Assembly (NCBI GenBank): GCA_944329355.1
Contig: CALVID010000007.1
Coordinates: forward strand, 1 to 40,367
DNA: 40,367 nt
Origin: an uncultured Bacilli bacterium
Lineage (GTDB): Bacteria; Bacillota_I; Bacilli_A; RF39; UBA660
Direction of reading: 5' to 3'
Made by a program: the position numbers and the translations under genes. This document shows positions 7,472 through 16,753 of the stretch, piece by piece. Under the pieces are notes generated by a model that ran no database searches, had not been told where the DNA came from, and was given only the letters and a program-made list of their open reading frames with translations. Position 1 is the first letter of the stretch; every line of letters starts with the position of its first letter.

Positions 7472-10000
7472 TTATTTTAATTTTTGAATTATAATTTTTA
7501 AATCTTGTTTTTCTTTGGTTAATGCTTGCCTTTCATTTTCAACGATATTTTGTGGTGCTTTATTTATATAGTTTTCATTTGAAAGAAGTTTTTCTCTTCT
7601 AGCAACTGAAGATTCTAAACGTTCTTTTTCTTTATATAGGCTTTCAATTTCAGCTGTTTTATTAGACGAATTATCATAATATAAGGTTACACAATCCCCC
7701 ATAAAATTAAAAGTTAAAGTGTCTAAATCTTTACAGTTATTTAATTTTACATTTTTTAATAATTTGTCGATAATTTTGCTATTTTGTTTTAATATTTGAC
7801 TGTTATATTCAATGTAATTTTCCTTAATTTTATTTTCAAGTTTGGCTTTACGTATTTTTTTGATTAATTCGATAATTTCTTCCATATCTTTGGCATCTTT
7901 AAATACTTCCTTAGAGTTATATTCTGGATATGAACTAATCATAATTGATTCTTCAGTATTTGGAAGTTTAGTATATATTTCTTCTGTAACATATGGCATA
8001 AATGGATGAAGCATTTTTAAAATAGATTTTAATACTTTTACTAATATGGTTTTAGTATTATTATTCATATTTATTTTAGAAAGTTCGATATACCAATCGC
8101 AAAAGTCGTTCCAAATAAAATTATATAATGTTGAGCCAACAATATTAAATTCATATTTCTCCATACTATTAGTTACATCTTTTATCACTTTATTTAATTT
8201 AGTTAAAATCCATTTGTCGGCTAAAGTTAAATTTTCTAAGGTTTCTTCATAATCGTTTTCAATATTCATAAGTACAAATCTAGATGCATTCCAAAGTTTA
8301 TTAATAAAATTCCAAGTTGCTTTAACTTTTTCGGGATCATATTTAACGTCCATACCGGGTGCTGATGAGGTAGTTAAGAAAAATCTTAAACTATCGGCTC
8401 CATATTTATCGATTTCATCCATTGGATCTACTCCATTACCTAAAGATTTACTCATTTTTCGACCTATACTATCCCTAACTAAACCATGTATTAAGCAATC
8501 TTTAAATGGTCTTTGTCCAGTGAATTCCAATCCTTGAAACATCATACGGCTAATCCAAAAGAAAATAATGTCGAATGCTGTAATTAGTACATTGTTTGGA
8601 TAATATCTTTTATATAATTCTGTATCTTCTGGCCAACCTAAAGTACTGAAAGGCCACAAGGCTGATGAAAACCAAGTATCTAAGGTGTCTGGATCTTGGA
8701 CCCAACCCTCTTCTTTTGGAGCTTCCATACCAACATATATTTGATCATCTTTATACCAAGCCGGGATTCTATGTCCCCACCATAGCTGTCTAGAAATACA
8801 CCAATCATGAGATATTTCTAACCAGTGATTTAATGTTTTTTCAAATCTTTCTGGATAAAAATTGACTTTTTTATCTTTGATGTGTTGGTTATTTAGGGCA
8901 TTTTTAGCTAAGACATCCATTTTAACAAACCATTGTTTAGAAAGATATGGTTCAACAACAGCATCACTTCTTTCAGAATGTCCAACTGAGTGAGTGATTT
9001 TTTCAATATTTATTAATAAGTTTTTTGTTTTCAATTCTTCTATTAATTTTTCACGGCATTCAAATCTATTTAATCCTTGATATTTTCCGGTTTTTTCATT
9101 CATAGTAGCATCAGGATTCATGATCACTATTTTTTCTAGATTATGTCTTTGACTAACTTCAAAATCGTTGGGGTCATGTGCCCCTGTTATTTTTACAGCT
9201 CCAGAGCCTTTGGTCATGTCGGCGTGTTCATCAGCTATAATTGGTATTTTTCTTCCAACTATTGGTAAAATTACGTTTTTCCCAATTAAATCTTTATATC
9301 TTTCATCATCTTTATTAACGGCTACAGCGGTATCTCCAAATAGTGTTTCAGGTCTAGTAGTTGCAACATCTAAATATTCATCTGTATTTTCAATATAATA
9401 TTTTAAATGATAAAAATAACCTTCCTCATCTTTATATATAACTTCTTCATTAGATAAAGCGGTTAATTGAACTGGATCCCAATTTATAATTCTTTCTCCT
9501 CTATAAATTAAACCTTTGTTATATAATTCCACAAAAACTTTTTTTACAGCTTTTGATAATCCTTCATCTAAAGTAAATCTTTCTTTTGTATAATCGAGTG
9601 CTAGACCTAGTTTAGCCCACTGTTTATGAATGTTGTCTGCATATTCATCTTTCCAAGCCCAAGCATATTTAAGCCATTCTTCTCGATCCATGCTTCTTGG
9701 ATCTATGCCTTCATCTCTTAATCTTTTATCGACTTTAGCTTGGGTAGCAATTCCAGCGTGGTCCATCCCTGGAATCCATATAGCATCAAAGCCTTTTAAT
9801 TTTTTATATCTAATTAAAATATCTTGTAATGACGTGTTCCAAGCATGTCCTATATGTAATTTACCTGTAACGTTTGGTGGAGGTATTACAATCGCATATG
9901 GTTTTTTATTTATATCACCAGCGGTAAAATAACCTTTTTCTTTCCATTTTTCATATTTACCCTTTTCTACTGTTAAATGATCATATTTTTTTTCAAGCAT
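7472..10000 (-). CDS. valS: Valyl-tRNA synthetase
   Basis: Class I synthetase charging tRNA-Val, with editing of mischarged Thr. 842 aa. The HIGH motif is at residues 49-52 within [15 protein letters not shown], and KMSKS near residues 515-520 ([10 protein letters not shown]). The CP1 editing domain contains [16 protein letters not shown]. The C-terminus carries the Val-specific coiled-coil arm (from about 775), ending LKIIIQKLK. Transcription is controlled by the T-box leader immediately upstream, so expression rises when uncharged tRNA-Val accumulates. Confidence 0.98.
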   Translation of the reverse strand: MLEKKYDHLTVEKGKYEKWKEKGYFTAGDINKKPYAIVIPPPNVTGKLHIGHAWNTSLQDILIRYKKLKGFDAIWIPGMDHAGIATQAKVDKRLRDEGIDPRSMDREEWLKYAWAWKDEYADNIHKQWAKLGLALDYTKERFTLDEGLSKAVKKVFVELYNKGLIYRGERIINWDPVQLTALSNEEVIYKDEEGYFYHLKYYIENTDEYLDVATTRPETLFGDTAVAVNKDDERYKDLIGKNVILPIVGRKIPIIADEHADMTKGSGAVKITGAHDPNDFEVSQRHNLEKIVIMNPDATMNEKTGKYQGLNRFECREKLIEELKTKNLLINIEKITHSVGHSERSDAVVEPYLSKQWFVKMDVLAKNALNNQHIKDKKVNFYPERFEKTLNHWLEISHDWCISRQLWWGHRIPAWYKDDQIYVGMEAPKEEGWVQDPDTLDTWFSSALWPFSTLGWPEDTELYKRYYPNNVLITAFDIIFFWISRMMFQGLEFTGQRPFKDCLIHGLVRDSIGRKMSKSLGNGVDPMDEIDKYGADSLRFFLTTSSAPGMDVKYDPEKVKATWNFINKLWNASRFVLMNIENDYEETLENLTLADKWILTKLNKVIKDVTNSMEKYEFNIVGSTLYNFIWNDFCDWYIELSKINMNNNTKTILVKVLKSILKMLHPFMPYVTEEIYTKLPNTEESIMISSYPEYNSKEVFKDAKDMEEIIELIKKIRKAKLENKIKENYIEYNSQILKQNSKIIDKLLKNVKLNNCKDLDTLTFNFMGDCVTLYYDNSSNKTAEIESLYKEKERLESSVARREKLLSNENYINKAPQNIVENERQALTKEKQDLKIIIQKLK

Positions 10001-10015
10001 CTTATCATTCCTTTC

Positions 10016-10238
10016 AAAAAAAACTTATAAATTTAAGGACGTGCTGGACGTGGTACCACCTTAATTTATAAGTTTTACTTATCTTATTTCAGTTTAACGC
10101 ACTTTTACGTATTTTTCTACTATTATTTCAAAAAATCAGCTTGTTCAAGCTACCTTCAATATCATCTATTATTAGTTTACATCAACCACTAACTTTCTTT
10201 AAATAGATAAATATTTACTCCTCTTGGTCTTCGCTTTG
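10016..10238 (-). ncRNA. T-box leader (tRNA-Val responsive riboswitch)
   Basis: The minus strand carries the T-box core AGGTGGTACCACG (around 10048-10062), which pairs with the tRNA acceptor end. It is followed by an intrinsic terminator whose stem is formed by AACTTATAAATTAAGG and CCTTAAATTTATAAG, with the T tract on 10016-10023. Upstream are stem I elements such as GAGTAAAT and GGTTGATG. A GTA triplet (10151-10153) in a GAAGGTAGC context is the likely valine specifier. The specifier assignment is inferred, while the T-box and terminator are plain. Confidence 0.9.
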
Positions 10239-10244
10239 TTTTTA

Positions 10245-10273
10245 ATTATACATTATTTTAATATGATTTACAA
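10245..10273 (-). promoter_or_regulatory. Promoter of the T-box/valS transcript
   Basis: TTGTAA (10268-10273), a 17-nt spacer, TATAAT (10245-10250). The -35 box overlaps the stop codon of the upstream zinc-ribbon protein gene. Confidence 0.7.
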
Positions 10274-10993
10274 GACTTGTGTTCCACATAGGAAACAGGT
10301 TGTAGCGTTTGGAGATAATTTAGTACCACATTTAGGGCAAACTTTTGGTCTACTATTATCAACAACAATAGGTTTTTCTTCTTTTGGTTTTTCTTCTTTT
10401 GCTTCGATAACGGTTTCTTGTCTTTCATCTTGGTTTAATGATTGATTAGAATATACGTTATCTGGATTTTCTTTTGTATATAAATTTACTGGTGGTTCTT
10501 CTTGTACAGTATCATTTACTTGAGAATATATCTTTGGATCAATTAAAATTTCTCCTGATTGTGCAGGAACATTATCAACTGTTTGTTCTTCTTCAAATAA
10601 GGTATTTTGATTATGTATAAATTCTTCTGTGTCATCATACATATGAAGAGTGAATTTTGGATTTTTAAATACTAATTCTGGAAATTTATACATAGGAATA
10701 AGTACAAACCATATAGCTTCTTTAGGGTTTAGATTGTAAACTTTTAGTAACTCTGCAATTATCACTTTGTAATAGTATAAATTAGCAAACGGAATTAAAG
10801 TTTTAAAAAATATTGTTCTTTTTAAATCCAATAAATCTGTTAGCACTAATCCATTATAAATAGGAATGAATGCTTTCCATGATGGGACTCTAGCTTCTTT
10901 AAATAATTTGCTTAAACATATTTTGACAGTTAAATAAACAATAAAAAATATAAGAAAAAGTATTAAAAAGTATTTTCCTGTACCTTCAAACAT
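10268..10993 (-). CDS. Membrane protein with C-terminal zinc ribbon (DUF5684-like)
   Basis: 241 aa. An N-terminal hydrophobic segment (about 7-28) and further hydrophobic stretches around PSWKAFIPIYNGLVL and LIPFANLYYYKVI resemble the DUF5684 type found near signal peptidases. A Pro/Glu/Lys-rich linker (about 150-215, with repeated EEKPKEEKP) leads to a C-terminal zinc ribbon CPKCGTKL...CFLCGTQ with two CxxC pairs. The linker and ribbon should be cytoplasmic. The AAGGAGG ribosome site is strong. The function is unknown. Confidence 0.65.
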   Translation of the reverse strand: MFEGTGKYFLILFLIFFIVYLTVKICLSKLFKEARVPSWKAFIPIYNGLVLTDLLDLKRTIFFKTLIPFANLYYYKVIIAELLKVYNLNPKEAIWFVLIPMYKFPELVFKNPKFTLHMYDDTEEFIHNQNTLFEEEQTVDNVPAQSGEILIDPKIYSQVNDTVQEEPPVNLYTKENPDNVYSNQSLNQDERQETVIEAKEEKPKEEKPIVVDNSRPKVCPKCGTKLSPNATTCFLCGTQVL

Positions 10994-11053
10994 TTTTTGG
11001 CCTCCTTTTTATTATATTAATAGCATAACATTATTTTAATAAAAATGAAATAT

Positions 11054-11563
11054 TTATACTAAAAAATAATTATTTTCTTTTTCTGCTTTCAATGATGTAG
11101 TAGCTCCATGTCCTGGATAAATTTTAATATCATCAGAATATTTTTTGATTTTATTTATACTTTTTTTCATTTTTTGTACATCACCACCTGGTAAATCTGT
11201 ACGGCCAATTGTGCCTTTAAAAAGAAAATCACCAGTGAACATAGCGTTATCTTGTCTAAAAAAATATGTAACACTATCTTCAGTATGTCCTTTTGTAAAA
11301 ATTGCTTCAAATGTAAAGGGATTAAAAGTATATTGTTTTTCTTGAGGATCTTTAAGGATTAATGTGGGATCAAATTGATCTAATACACCTATGTGATCAG
11401 GGTGATAATGTGTGATTAAAATTTTAACTATGTTTTTGTTTTGAATTATGTTTGATATTTTTTCAAATTCATCACCTGGGTCAATTATAATTATTTGATT
11501 ATCTTTTTCTAAAACATAACAATTTGCTTGTAATGGTCCGACTGGGATTTGTGTTATTTTCAT
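11054..11563 (-). CDS. Metallo-beta-lactamase-fold hydrolase (GloB-like)
   Basis: 169 aa, a single MBL domain. The metal-binding signature is THYHPDH (HxHxDH), followed by a later His in TKGHTEDSVTYFF, the Asp in FTGDFLFKGTIGRTDL, and the distal His in YPGHG. This set is typical of small glyoxalase II-like thiolester hydrolases such as YqgX of Bacillus. The natural substrate cannot be told from the sequence. It overlaps the stop of the upstream 70-aa gene by 4 nt, so the two are translated from one transcript with rnhB. Confidence 0.8.
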   Translation of the reverse strand: MKITQIPVGPLQANCYVLEKDNQIIIIDPGDEFEKISNIIQNKNIVKILITHYHPDHIGVLDQFDPTLILKDPQEKQYTFNPFTFEAIFTKGHTEDSVTYFFRQDNAMFTGDFLFKGTIGRTDLPGGDVQKMKKSINKIKKYSDDIKIYPGHGATTSLKAEKENNYFLV

Positions 11564-11772
11564 TTGAGCCTTCTAAGTCCATTAAATGTTTCTTTTAAGT
11601 TGCTATTTTTGACTGTGGTTGGAGCTGGACTTTTTTCTTTAGTGTTATTAAAAATGTTGACTTTACCAGCATTAGGATGTAATTTAGCTCTAAGTTCAGC
11701 TGGATCTTGATTAAATCCTCTTTTTACCATACCTTTTAAGATTGAATCTTTATTATTTGGGTTTATTATCAT
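11560..11772 (-). CDS. Small hypothetical protein (70 aa) between rnhB and the MBL gene
   Basis: The ATG at 11770-11772 is preceded by AGAAAGGAAAG at good distance. The longer open frame would overlap the end of rnhB without a ribosome site. The protein is polar and basic, starting MIINPNNKDS, with no transmembrane segment and a Lys/Arg-rich end (GLRRLK). It shares a tight operon with rnhB (13 nt upstream) and the MBL hydrolase (4-nt overlap). I do not recognise a family. Confidence 0.55.
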   Translation of the reverse strand: MIINPNNKDSILKGMVKRGFNQDPAELRAKLHPNAGKVNIFNNTKEKSPAPTTVKNSNLKETFNGLRRLK

Positions 11773-11785
11773 ATTACTTTCCTTT

Positions 11786-12403
11786 CTAACAATGACCTGT
11801 ATGAATATATTTGTCAATTGGTCCATATGTTTTACGATACCCTTCAATTAATCCATATTTATTAATAGCTTCTAGATGTTTTTTGGTTGGATAACCTTTA
11901 TGGTTTTTAAAACCATATTCTGGGTGGTGCTGATCTATATCATAGAGTATTTTATCTCTAGTTACTTTGGCAATAACGCTTGCAGCAGCAATAGAATAAC
12001 TTTTGGCATCACCTTTTATTATGGGCAATACCGGGATATCAATATCAATAGGCATTGCATCTGATAAAACATATTCTAATGGAATTTTTGCTTGAACTTG
12101 TTTTATGGCCATAATCATTGCTTTCCTGCTAGCTTCATAGATGTTGATTTTATCAATTTCTTCAGCTTCAACTATGCCAATGCCATATATAGTGTTTTTT
12201 ATAAGATAATCATAAAATAAATTTCTTTTCTTTTCACTTAATTTTTTAGAATCATTCAGTCCTTCTAATTCAAAATTTTTAGGTAACACTACACAGGCAG
12301 CTACGACAGGGCCATAAAGTGGACCTCTTCCGGCTTCATCAGTTCCAGCTATTATGTTTACTCCTTCAGAATATAATTGTTTTTCATATTGCCATAAATC
12401 CAT
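11786..12403 (-). CDS. rnhB: Ribonuclease HII
   Basis: Removes ribonucleotides and RNA primers from RNA/DNA hybrids. The catalytic signature GTDEAGRGPLYGPVVA gives the first Asp and Glu. The remaining acidic residues are in LSDAMPID and AKVTRDK. Length is 205 aa from the chosen ATG at 12401-12403, which has AAGTAGG upstream. A longer start six codons earlier has no ribosome site. The C-terminal GFKNHKGYPTKKHLEAI is the typical RNase HII ending region. Confidence 0.95.
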   Translation of the reverse strand: MDLWQYEKQLYSEGVNIIAGTDEAGRGPLYGPVVAACVVLPKNFELEGLNDSKKLSEKKRNLFYDYLIKNTIYGIGIVEAEEIDKINIYEASRKAMIMAIKQVQAKIPLEYVLSDAMPIDIDIPVLPIIKGDAKSYSIAAASVIAKVTRDKILYDIDQHHPEYGFKNHKGYPTKKHLEAINKYGLIEGYRKTYGPIDKYIHTGHC

Positions 12404-12445
12404 TAAATTACCTACTTCCATTTATTATTATAGCATATATAGGTT

Positions 12446-12922
12446 TTATAAATCTATATTTTCGTAATGAATTTTAAGGTAATTTAAGTATTTAAACATA
12501 TCTTTTATAGAAATAAAAATTGTTGCCGTATTATCATTGGGATGAAAATTAATCGTTTTTTCATTTAATACTTTTTTATCTATATATACTTGAATATCTT
12601 TTTCTTTATTGTTTAATAGTCCAAATATTGAAACCATACCTGGTTTTAATTGCATTTTTTCTTTTAAAAATTGTTCTTTGGCAAATTGAAGACGTTCGCC
12701 AACTATAGTATTTAAAGTTTTAAAATTTAACCTAGTATTTTCATCTAAAACAATTAAATAGAAATGATTGTTTTTTTTATTAGATAAAAACAAACATTTA
12801 GAAAATACACCTTTCATATTAGCAACGAACTGATCAGCTTGGGCAGTAGTATAAGCTGGTGGATGATGAATTATTTTATATTTGATCGATATTTCATCTA
12901 GAAATTGTAAAACCTGTTCCAT
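12446..12922 (-). CDS. YbaK/ProX-type aminoacyl-tRNA deacylase domain protein
   Basis: 158 aa, a single domain. Family features: IKYKIIHHPPAYTTAQADQF near the N-terminus, GVFSKCLFLSNKKNNHFYLIVLDEN in the middle, and the VSIFGLLNN segment that replaces the GSVSPFGL motif of the PrdX/ProXp-ala type. Such proteins hydrolyse mischarged tRNA (for example Ala-tRNA-Pro) in trans. Which tRNA is edited here cannot be read from sequence. The start at the second Met is chosen because GAGAGG lies before it. It starts directly after the YqeG-type gene. Confidence 0.75.
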   Translation of the reverse strand: MEQVLQFLDEISIKYKIIHHPPAYTTAQADQFVANMKGVFSKCLFLSNKKNNHFYLIVLDENTRLNFKTLNTIVGERLQFAKEQFLKEKMQLKPGMVSIFGLLNNKEKDIQVYIDKKVLNEKTINFHPNDNTATIFISIKDMFKYLNYLKIHYENIDL

Positions 12923-12923
12923 G

Positions 12924-13514
12924 TTATTTCCTCTCATAATAATTATAATATTTAAAACGATTTTCTTTGTTTAGTTTTTTTACTATAAACTTTTGTAGTT
13001 TTTGGGCTAAACCGGTTTGAAGATTATTTTTACTAGATAATTGATCTACTAATATTGCTGTGATATTAATTTTTTTAGCACCGACGATATCAGAGAGCAT
13101 TTGATCACCAATAGCGGCAGTGTTTTTTTCTTTTGCATTTAGAATTTGTAAAGCTTGTTCATAAGCTTTTTTTTCTGGTTTATCAGCTTGGGCAAGCATT
13201 TTTACACCTAATTTTTGAGAAATGGGTTTAACTCTTTCTTCGTGATTATTAGAAAACAATAGTATTTTATATGTTTTTTTTAATTTTTCAAATAATTTAA
13301 TGGTTTGTTTGGAAATCATTATATCATCAACAAAAGCAATAGTGTTATCAACGTCAAATAGTAATGTATCTATTTTTCTTTCTTGAAGTTTCTCATAATT
13401 TATAGAGTAAATATCTGGATAATAATAATCTGGAATGATAAAACTTGTTTCTTTTTTATTTCCAAGCATTACTTTAATAAATGTTTTGAGCATTAATAAG
13501 TGTTTCTTTTTCAT
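12924..13514 (-). CDS. HAD-superfamily phosphatase, YqeG type
   Basis: About 196 aa. HAD motif I is FDVDNTIAFVDD (nucleophile Asp in DxD), motif II is LFSNN, motif III is the conserved Lys in ADKPEKKAY, and motif IV is GDQMLSD. This matches YqeG-family HAD subclass IIIA phosphatases, whose substrate is poorly defined. The ATG at 13512-13514 has no good ribosome site, since it lies just after the terminator of the preceding gene. A TTG in the T tract or an internal Met could be used, so the start is uncertain. Confidence 0.75.
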   Translation of the reverse strand: MKKKHLLMLKTFIKVMLGNKKETSFIIPDYYYPDIYSINYEKLQERKIDTLLFDVDNTIAFVDDIMISKQTIKLFEKLKKTYKILLFSNNHEERVKPISQKLGVKMLAQADKPEKKAYEQALQILNAKEKNTAAIGDQMLSDIVGAKKINITAILVDQLSSKNNLQTGLAQKLQKFIVKKLNKENRFKYYNYYERK

Positions 13515-13518
13515 ATTT

Positions 13519-13543
13519 AAAAAAAACAATCACCGAAGTGATT
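13519..13543 (-). terminator. Terminator after the YtxH gene with TTCG loop
   Basis: AATCAC/GTGATT stem closed by a TTCG tetraloop (13528-13543), followed by a G and eight T. It overlaps the ytxH stop codon and ends only a few bases before the YqeG-type start. Confidence 0.8.
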
Positions 13544-13952
13544 ATTTTGTTTCCTTTTCTAATTTGGCAATTACATTTTTTGAAACTTCGATTACTTTCT
13601 TTTTAATAGCGTTTGCTGATTTTTCGATTACTGGAGTGCCTTTTTCAATGGCATAATCCACTAATTCTTCTGCTGCATCTTGAAGTTTTTTTGCTTGTTT
13701 TTTAGCTTCTGATAATACTGTTTCTTTATCTAATTGTGCTATACCATCTTTTAACTCAGCAATCTTTATTTCTACTGTTTCTTTTACGTCTTCCATATCA
13801 ATATTTTTTACTTTAGCAATTAAATCATCAAACATATTTTTTAAATCTTCTCTAGTTTCTGAACCTTTTTTAGGGGCAAATAGTAAACCTAGAGCTGCTC
13901 CTACTCCGGCACCAACAACAAATTTACCGATTCCTTTACTCTTCTTCGCCAT
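13542..13952 (-). CDS. YtxH-domain general-stress-like protein
   Basis: 136 aa. The N-terminus MAKKSKG is followed by a short Gly/Ala-rich hydrophobic helix (GKFVVGAGVGAALGLLFAPK), the hallmark of the YtxH family. Then comes a long charged amphipathic helix region (EDVKETVEIKIAEL..., AKKQAKKLQDAAEEL), likely coiled coil. The ATG at 13950-13952 has AAGGAAAA upstream. The longer frame lacks a site. It overlaps the DUF948-like gene by 17 nt, a pairing typical of Bacillus ytxG-ytxH. The molecular role is unknown. Confidence 0.75.
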   Translation of the reverse strand: MAKKSKGIGKFVVGAGVGAALGLLFAPKKGSETREDLKNMFDDLIAKVKNIDMEDVKETVEIKIAELKDGIAQLDKETVLSEAKKQAKKLQDAAEELVDYAIEKGTPVIEKSANAIKKKVIEVSKNVIAKLEKETK

Positions 13953-14229
13953 TTTGATTTTCCTTCTTTCTATTAAATATTTTTCCAATTGCATTGGATA
14001 AAAAACCAATAATTGTGTCGCTAAATCCAACAACAGCATCCGTTGTATTATCAATTATCGAAAAAAGTCCATTAAGTTTTTGCGACTTTTGGCTAACATC
14101 ATCAACTAGTTTATCAACTTTATCTAATGTCTTAATAGCATTGATAACTAAAATGATTAAAATAACTATTAATATAATTAATAATATGTAAAATAGTATA
14201 GATAATGCATCAATAACATTAATCATCAT
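13936..14229 (-). CDS. DUF948/YtxG-like small membrane protein
   Basis: 97 aa. One strong transmembrane helix (about 8-30, rich in Ile and Leu), followed by a helical segment with Asp/Lys (KTLDKVDKLVDDVSQKSQKLNGLF) and a basic/acidic tail (NRKKENQNGEEE). The size, topology and position next to a YtxH protein suggest the YtxG/DUF948 type. It starts at the stop codon of the upstream 270-aa gene (TAATG overlap), so translation is coupled. Confidence 0.6.
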   Translation of the reverse strand: MMINVIDALSILFYILLIILIVILIILVINAIKTLDKVDKLVDDVSQKSQKLNGLFSIIDNTTDAVVGFSDTIIGFLSNAIGKIFNRKKENQNGEEE

Positions 14230-15041
14230 TATTTATTCCCCTTTTCATACATTGAATCTATTAAACTAAACAATTCTTTATCACTAATTTTTCTAGGTTC
14301 TTTTTTATGTTTTTCGGTAGTAACTGGTTTATCCATTTCTTCTTCTAAAAGATCAGTTAAATCATCTTCTTTAGTTGATCCATGTCTTGGCTTTTCGCTA
14401 ATTGTACTAGAATCAAACGAATAATCTGAGTCATCAACTTCACTGTTTTCTATGGTTAAGGATGTTTCATCTAGAACATCTTTTTGAGGTTCTTCTTTAT
14501 CTTTAAAAAGTACTCTGTTACCGCCAAATAAAGTTGTTTCAATATCTGATTCTAGTCCTCCATACGCCTTATTTCTAATTGCATCTACATTAGCTTCTTT
14601 TGAACTATAGTATGAAGATCTTCCCTCGCTTCTTGGAGTTAATTCATCTTTTTGATATCCTTTATCTAAGATTCCATATACTGGTGAGATAATTGGTGAT
14701 GGTCTAAAAACTCTTTTTTCTTCTCTAGGTGGTTTATAGACTTCTTTTTTATATGATGATACTTTTTTGTCTTCTTTTTCTTCTGGTTTTATATCAATAG
14801 AATTAAAATCACTATCATCAAAGAACGGAAATTTATATTCGCTTTTTGGTTTTGGTTCTAAATCTTCTTCTTTAATGTCGTCTAATTTTGGTTGTACTTT
14901 ATCAACGTGCATTTCTGAGCGAGTTTTTTTAGGTGAAGGTATTTCAACTTGAATAACTTCTTTTTGAACTCCTTCTTTTGGTTCTTCTTCTACTTCTACT
15001 TCTTCGGTAAATAAATTTTTGAATTTATCAATTAGTCCCAT
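14229..15041 (-). CDS. Acidic, probably disordered cytoplasmic protein
   Basis: About 270 aa, with a hydrophobic-basic start (MGLIDKFKNLF) that could be an amphipathic membrane-binding helix like that of SepF or other division proteins. A very acidic, Glu/Lys/Ser/Asp-rich body without globular signature follows, and then a short C-terminal helix (SDKELFSLIDSMYEKGNK). The ATG at 15039-15041 is preferred over an in-frame GTG three codons upstream, because GAGGTG lies at better spacing. I do not recognise a family. An envelope or division role would be a guess from the N-terminal helix. Confidence 0.6.
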   Translation of the reverse strand: MGLIDKFKNLFTEEVEVEEEPKEGVQKEVIQVEIPSPKKTRSEMHVDKVQPKLDDIKEEDLEPKPKSEYKFPFFDDSDFNSIDIKPEEKEDKKVSSYKKEVYKPPREEKRVFRPSPIISPVYGILDKGYQKDELTPRSEGRSSYYSSKEANVDAIRNKAYGGLESDIETTLFGGNRVLFKDKEEPQKDVLDETSLTIENSEVDDSDYSFDSSTISEKPRHGSTKEDDLTDLLEEEMDKPVTTEKHKKEPRKISDKELFSLIDSMYEKGNK

Positions 15042-15052
15042 ATAATACACCT

Positions 15053-15655
15053 CTATTTTTCTTCTTCATAGCGTAAAAAGCTATTATTGTCTTGGTTTTT
15101 TTTACTAAAGACATTGTATTTGTCTTCTTTGTTTTGTAAAAAGTTATCTTCTAATGATAATTTTACTATTTTGCTGTTGTATTTTATTGTCGATAAAATG
15201 TATGAACAATTTAAAACTGTATCATTAATATCTTCTTCTGGTACTAGTGCTTCTATTTTGGCATAATTATATACAAATTCAATCAAATATAAATCTTCTT
15301 GTTTTGTAATTTCCAAATATCCAGATTTACCATTATTATTTATTTTCTTTGAATAATATTTGCTATTATCTACTTTATAATTAGTTGTTTTTTTATAATA
15401 ATAGCTAATCTCATCCAAATACAAATAGTAATATATGCCATTTGAATAGAGTTTATCATTAGATCCACTACTGTCGATATAAGTAACCCCTCTTGGTACA
15501 TAATACTTATATCCACGTCCCACACGGTTATACAAAGTGTTATCTTTTGATAATATAACATTTAAAATATTATCAATATTTGTTGTATCAATTCTAACAA
15601 TAGTACAGCCTGTTAAAATTAAGGCTACTAGTGATGCGAAAATCAATTTCTTCAT
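15053..15655 (-). CDS. Putative lipoprotein
   Basis: 200 aa. The signal peptide MKKLIFASLVALILTGC ends in a lipobox (LTGC), so the protein should be lipid-anchored on the outer face of the membrane. The mature part is rich in Tyr, Asn, Lys and Ser, with a patterned beta-like sequence (YYLYLDEISYYYKK). It resembles lipoproteins of unknown function. The ATG at 15653-15655 is preferred over a GTG two codons upstream. It precedes the acidic 270-aa gene by 11 nt, so it likely heads the envelope operon. Confidence 0.7.
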   Translation of the reverse strand: MKKLIFASLVALILTGCTIVRIDTTNIDNILNVILSKDNTLYNRVGRGYKYYVPRGVTYIDSSGSNDKLYSNGIYYYLYLDEISYYYKKTTNYKVDNSKYYSKKINNNGKSGYLEITKQEDLYLIEFVYNYAKIEALVPEEDINDTVLNCSYILSTIKYNSKIVKLSLEDNFLQNKEDKYNVFSKKNQDNNSFLRYEEEK

Positions 15656-15682
15656 ATACACACCTGCTTACTTTAAATTATA

Positions 15683-16363
15683 TCAAATTTTATTTAATTT
15701 TCCTAATAAAACATTTTGTTTACATGTAAAATTTTGTCTATTTTTTACTTCAACCATATATATTGGATATCCTAGTTGAACGAATTTTTTTTCATATTCT
15801 GTTTCGACATTTTCTATATTATCTTCGTGCAAGTTCAAAGATATATTTTCGATTTTATATTCATAATCGGTAAAGGATTTTAAAGAATATTCAAACAAAT
15901 GGCGATTATCGGTTTTTTGAATGATATGTTTTGTGTTTTTTAAAATTTTATCATACCTTTTCAAAAACTTTGTACTAGTTAATCTCCTATCTTCATGTCT
16001 ATTTTTAGGCCACGGATCAGAAAAATTTAAATATATTGTATCTATTTCATGATCAAAAACATTTTCAATTTCTGTGGCATCAAATCTAATTAATTTTAAA
16101 TTTGGTAATTCTATGTTTTCCAATTTTTGTGTTGCTCTTAAAAGAACACTATCAAATTTTTCTACACCAATAAAATTAATATTTGGATGTTTTTTAGCCA
16201 TGCCAATAATGAAATCACCTTTTCCCATACCAATCTCTAAATGAATAGGGTTAGTTTTTTTAAAAAGAGTTCTATATTTACCTTTATATTCTTCTGGATT
16301 TTTAATAATATAAGGAGATTGACTTATTTTTTCTTTAGCTCCTTTGATGTTTTTTAATCTCAT
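15683..16363 (-). CDS. trmB: tRNA (guanine-N7-)-methyltransferase
   Basis: Methylates G46 of tRNA using SAM. 226 aa. The SAM-binding motif is LEIGMGKGDFIIGMA, followed by NFIGVEKFDSVLLRA. The signature NFSDPWPKNRHEDRRLTSTKFL is diagnostic for TrmB. A strong gene assignment. Its promoter region is shared with the divergent small gene on the plus strand. Confidence 0.95.
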   Translation of the reverse strand: MRLKNIKGAKEKISQSPYIIKNPEEYKGKYRTLFKKTNPIHLEIGMGKGDFIIGMAKKHPNINFIGVEKFDSVLLRATQKLENIELPNLKLIRFDATEIENVFDHEIDTIYLNFSDPWPKNRHEDRRLTSTKFLKRYDKILKNTKHIIQKTDNRHLFEYSLKSFTDYEYKIENISLNLHEDNIENVETEYEKKFVQLGYPIYMVEVKNRQNFTCKQNVLLGKLNKI

Positions 16364-16441
16364 GTTTTATCACCATTTTTATTATACACTAAAAATAAAC
16401 AAAAGCATATAATTAATTAGAATATGAAAGGAGAAATGAGT

Positions 16442-16720
16442 GTGAAAAAAGATCGCGATTGTGGGGGAATGGCCTACCCTGTTTATCCTCAAATGGTGCC
16501 TAATTTCGGGGGAATGGTTATGCCTGGTCAAATGATTCCTATGCCTAATATGAATATGGGAATGAGTAATGTTCCACTTACGAGTGTTCAAAGTACAATT
16601 AATAGTAATGATTTAACCGCTTTATCTAATCAAATAAGTAATTTAGAACAAAGAGTTAGTAGATTAGAAAATGCCTTAAATAATTCAAATTATAATTCTT
16701 CAAATTATCAAATGATGTAA
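16442..16720 (+). CDS. Small Met/Pro/Gly-rich protein with C-terminal coiled coil
   Basis: 92 aa from the GTG at 16442 (AAAGGAG eight bases before). ATG at 16436 or 16424 is also in frame but is too close to, or precedes, the ribosome site. Two parts: an N-terminal half rich in Met, Pro and Gly (GGMAYPVYPQMVPNFGGMV... PNMNMGM), and a C-terminal helix (LTALSNQISNLEQRVSRLENAL) with a clear leucine heptad. This pattern resembles small spore-coat-like or surface-assembly proteins in sporulating Bacillota. That is an inference from composition. A TATAAT lies at 16408-16413. It ends at a bidirectional terminator. Confidence 0.65.
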   Translation: MKKDRDCGGMAYPVYPQMVPNFGGMVMPGQMIPMPNMNMGMSNVPLTSVQSTINSNDLTALSNQISNLEQRVSRLENALNNSNYNSSNYQMM

Positions 16721-16746
16721 AAACCCGAGGTAACCTCGAGTTTTTT
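16718..16746. terminator. Bidirectional terminator between the small + gene and the T7SS operon
   Basis: Stem CGAGG/CCTCG (16726-16730 with 16734-16738), loop TAA, flanked by A tracts and T tracts on both sides, so it can work for the rightward small gene and for the leftward T7SS transcript. Confidence 0.8.
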
Positions 16747-16753
16747 GATATAT

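Noticed and set aside
11773-11847. Longer start for the 70-aa protein
   Set aside because: It would overlap the 3' end of rnhB without a ribosome site. The internal ATG has a good one.
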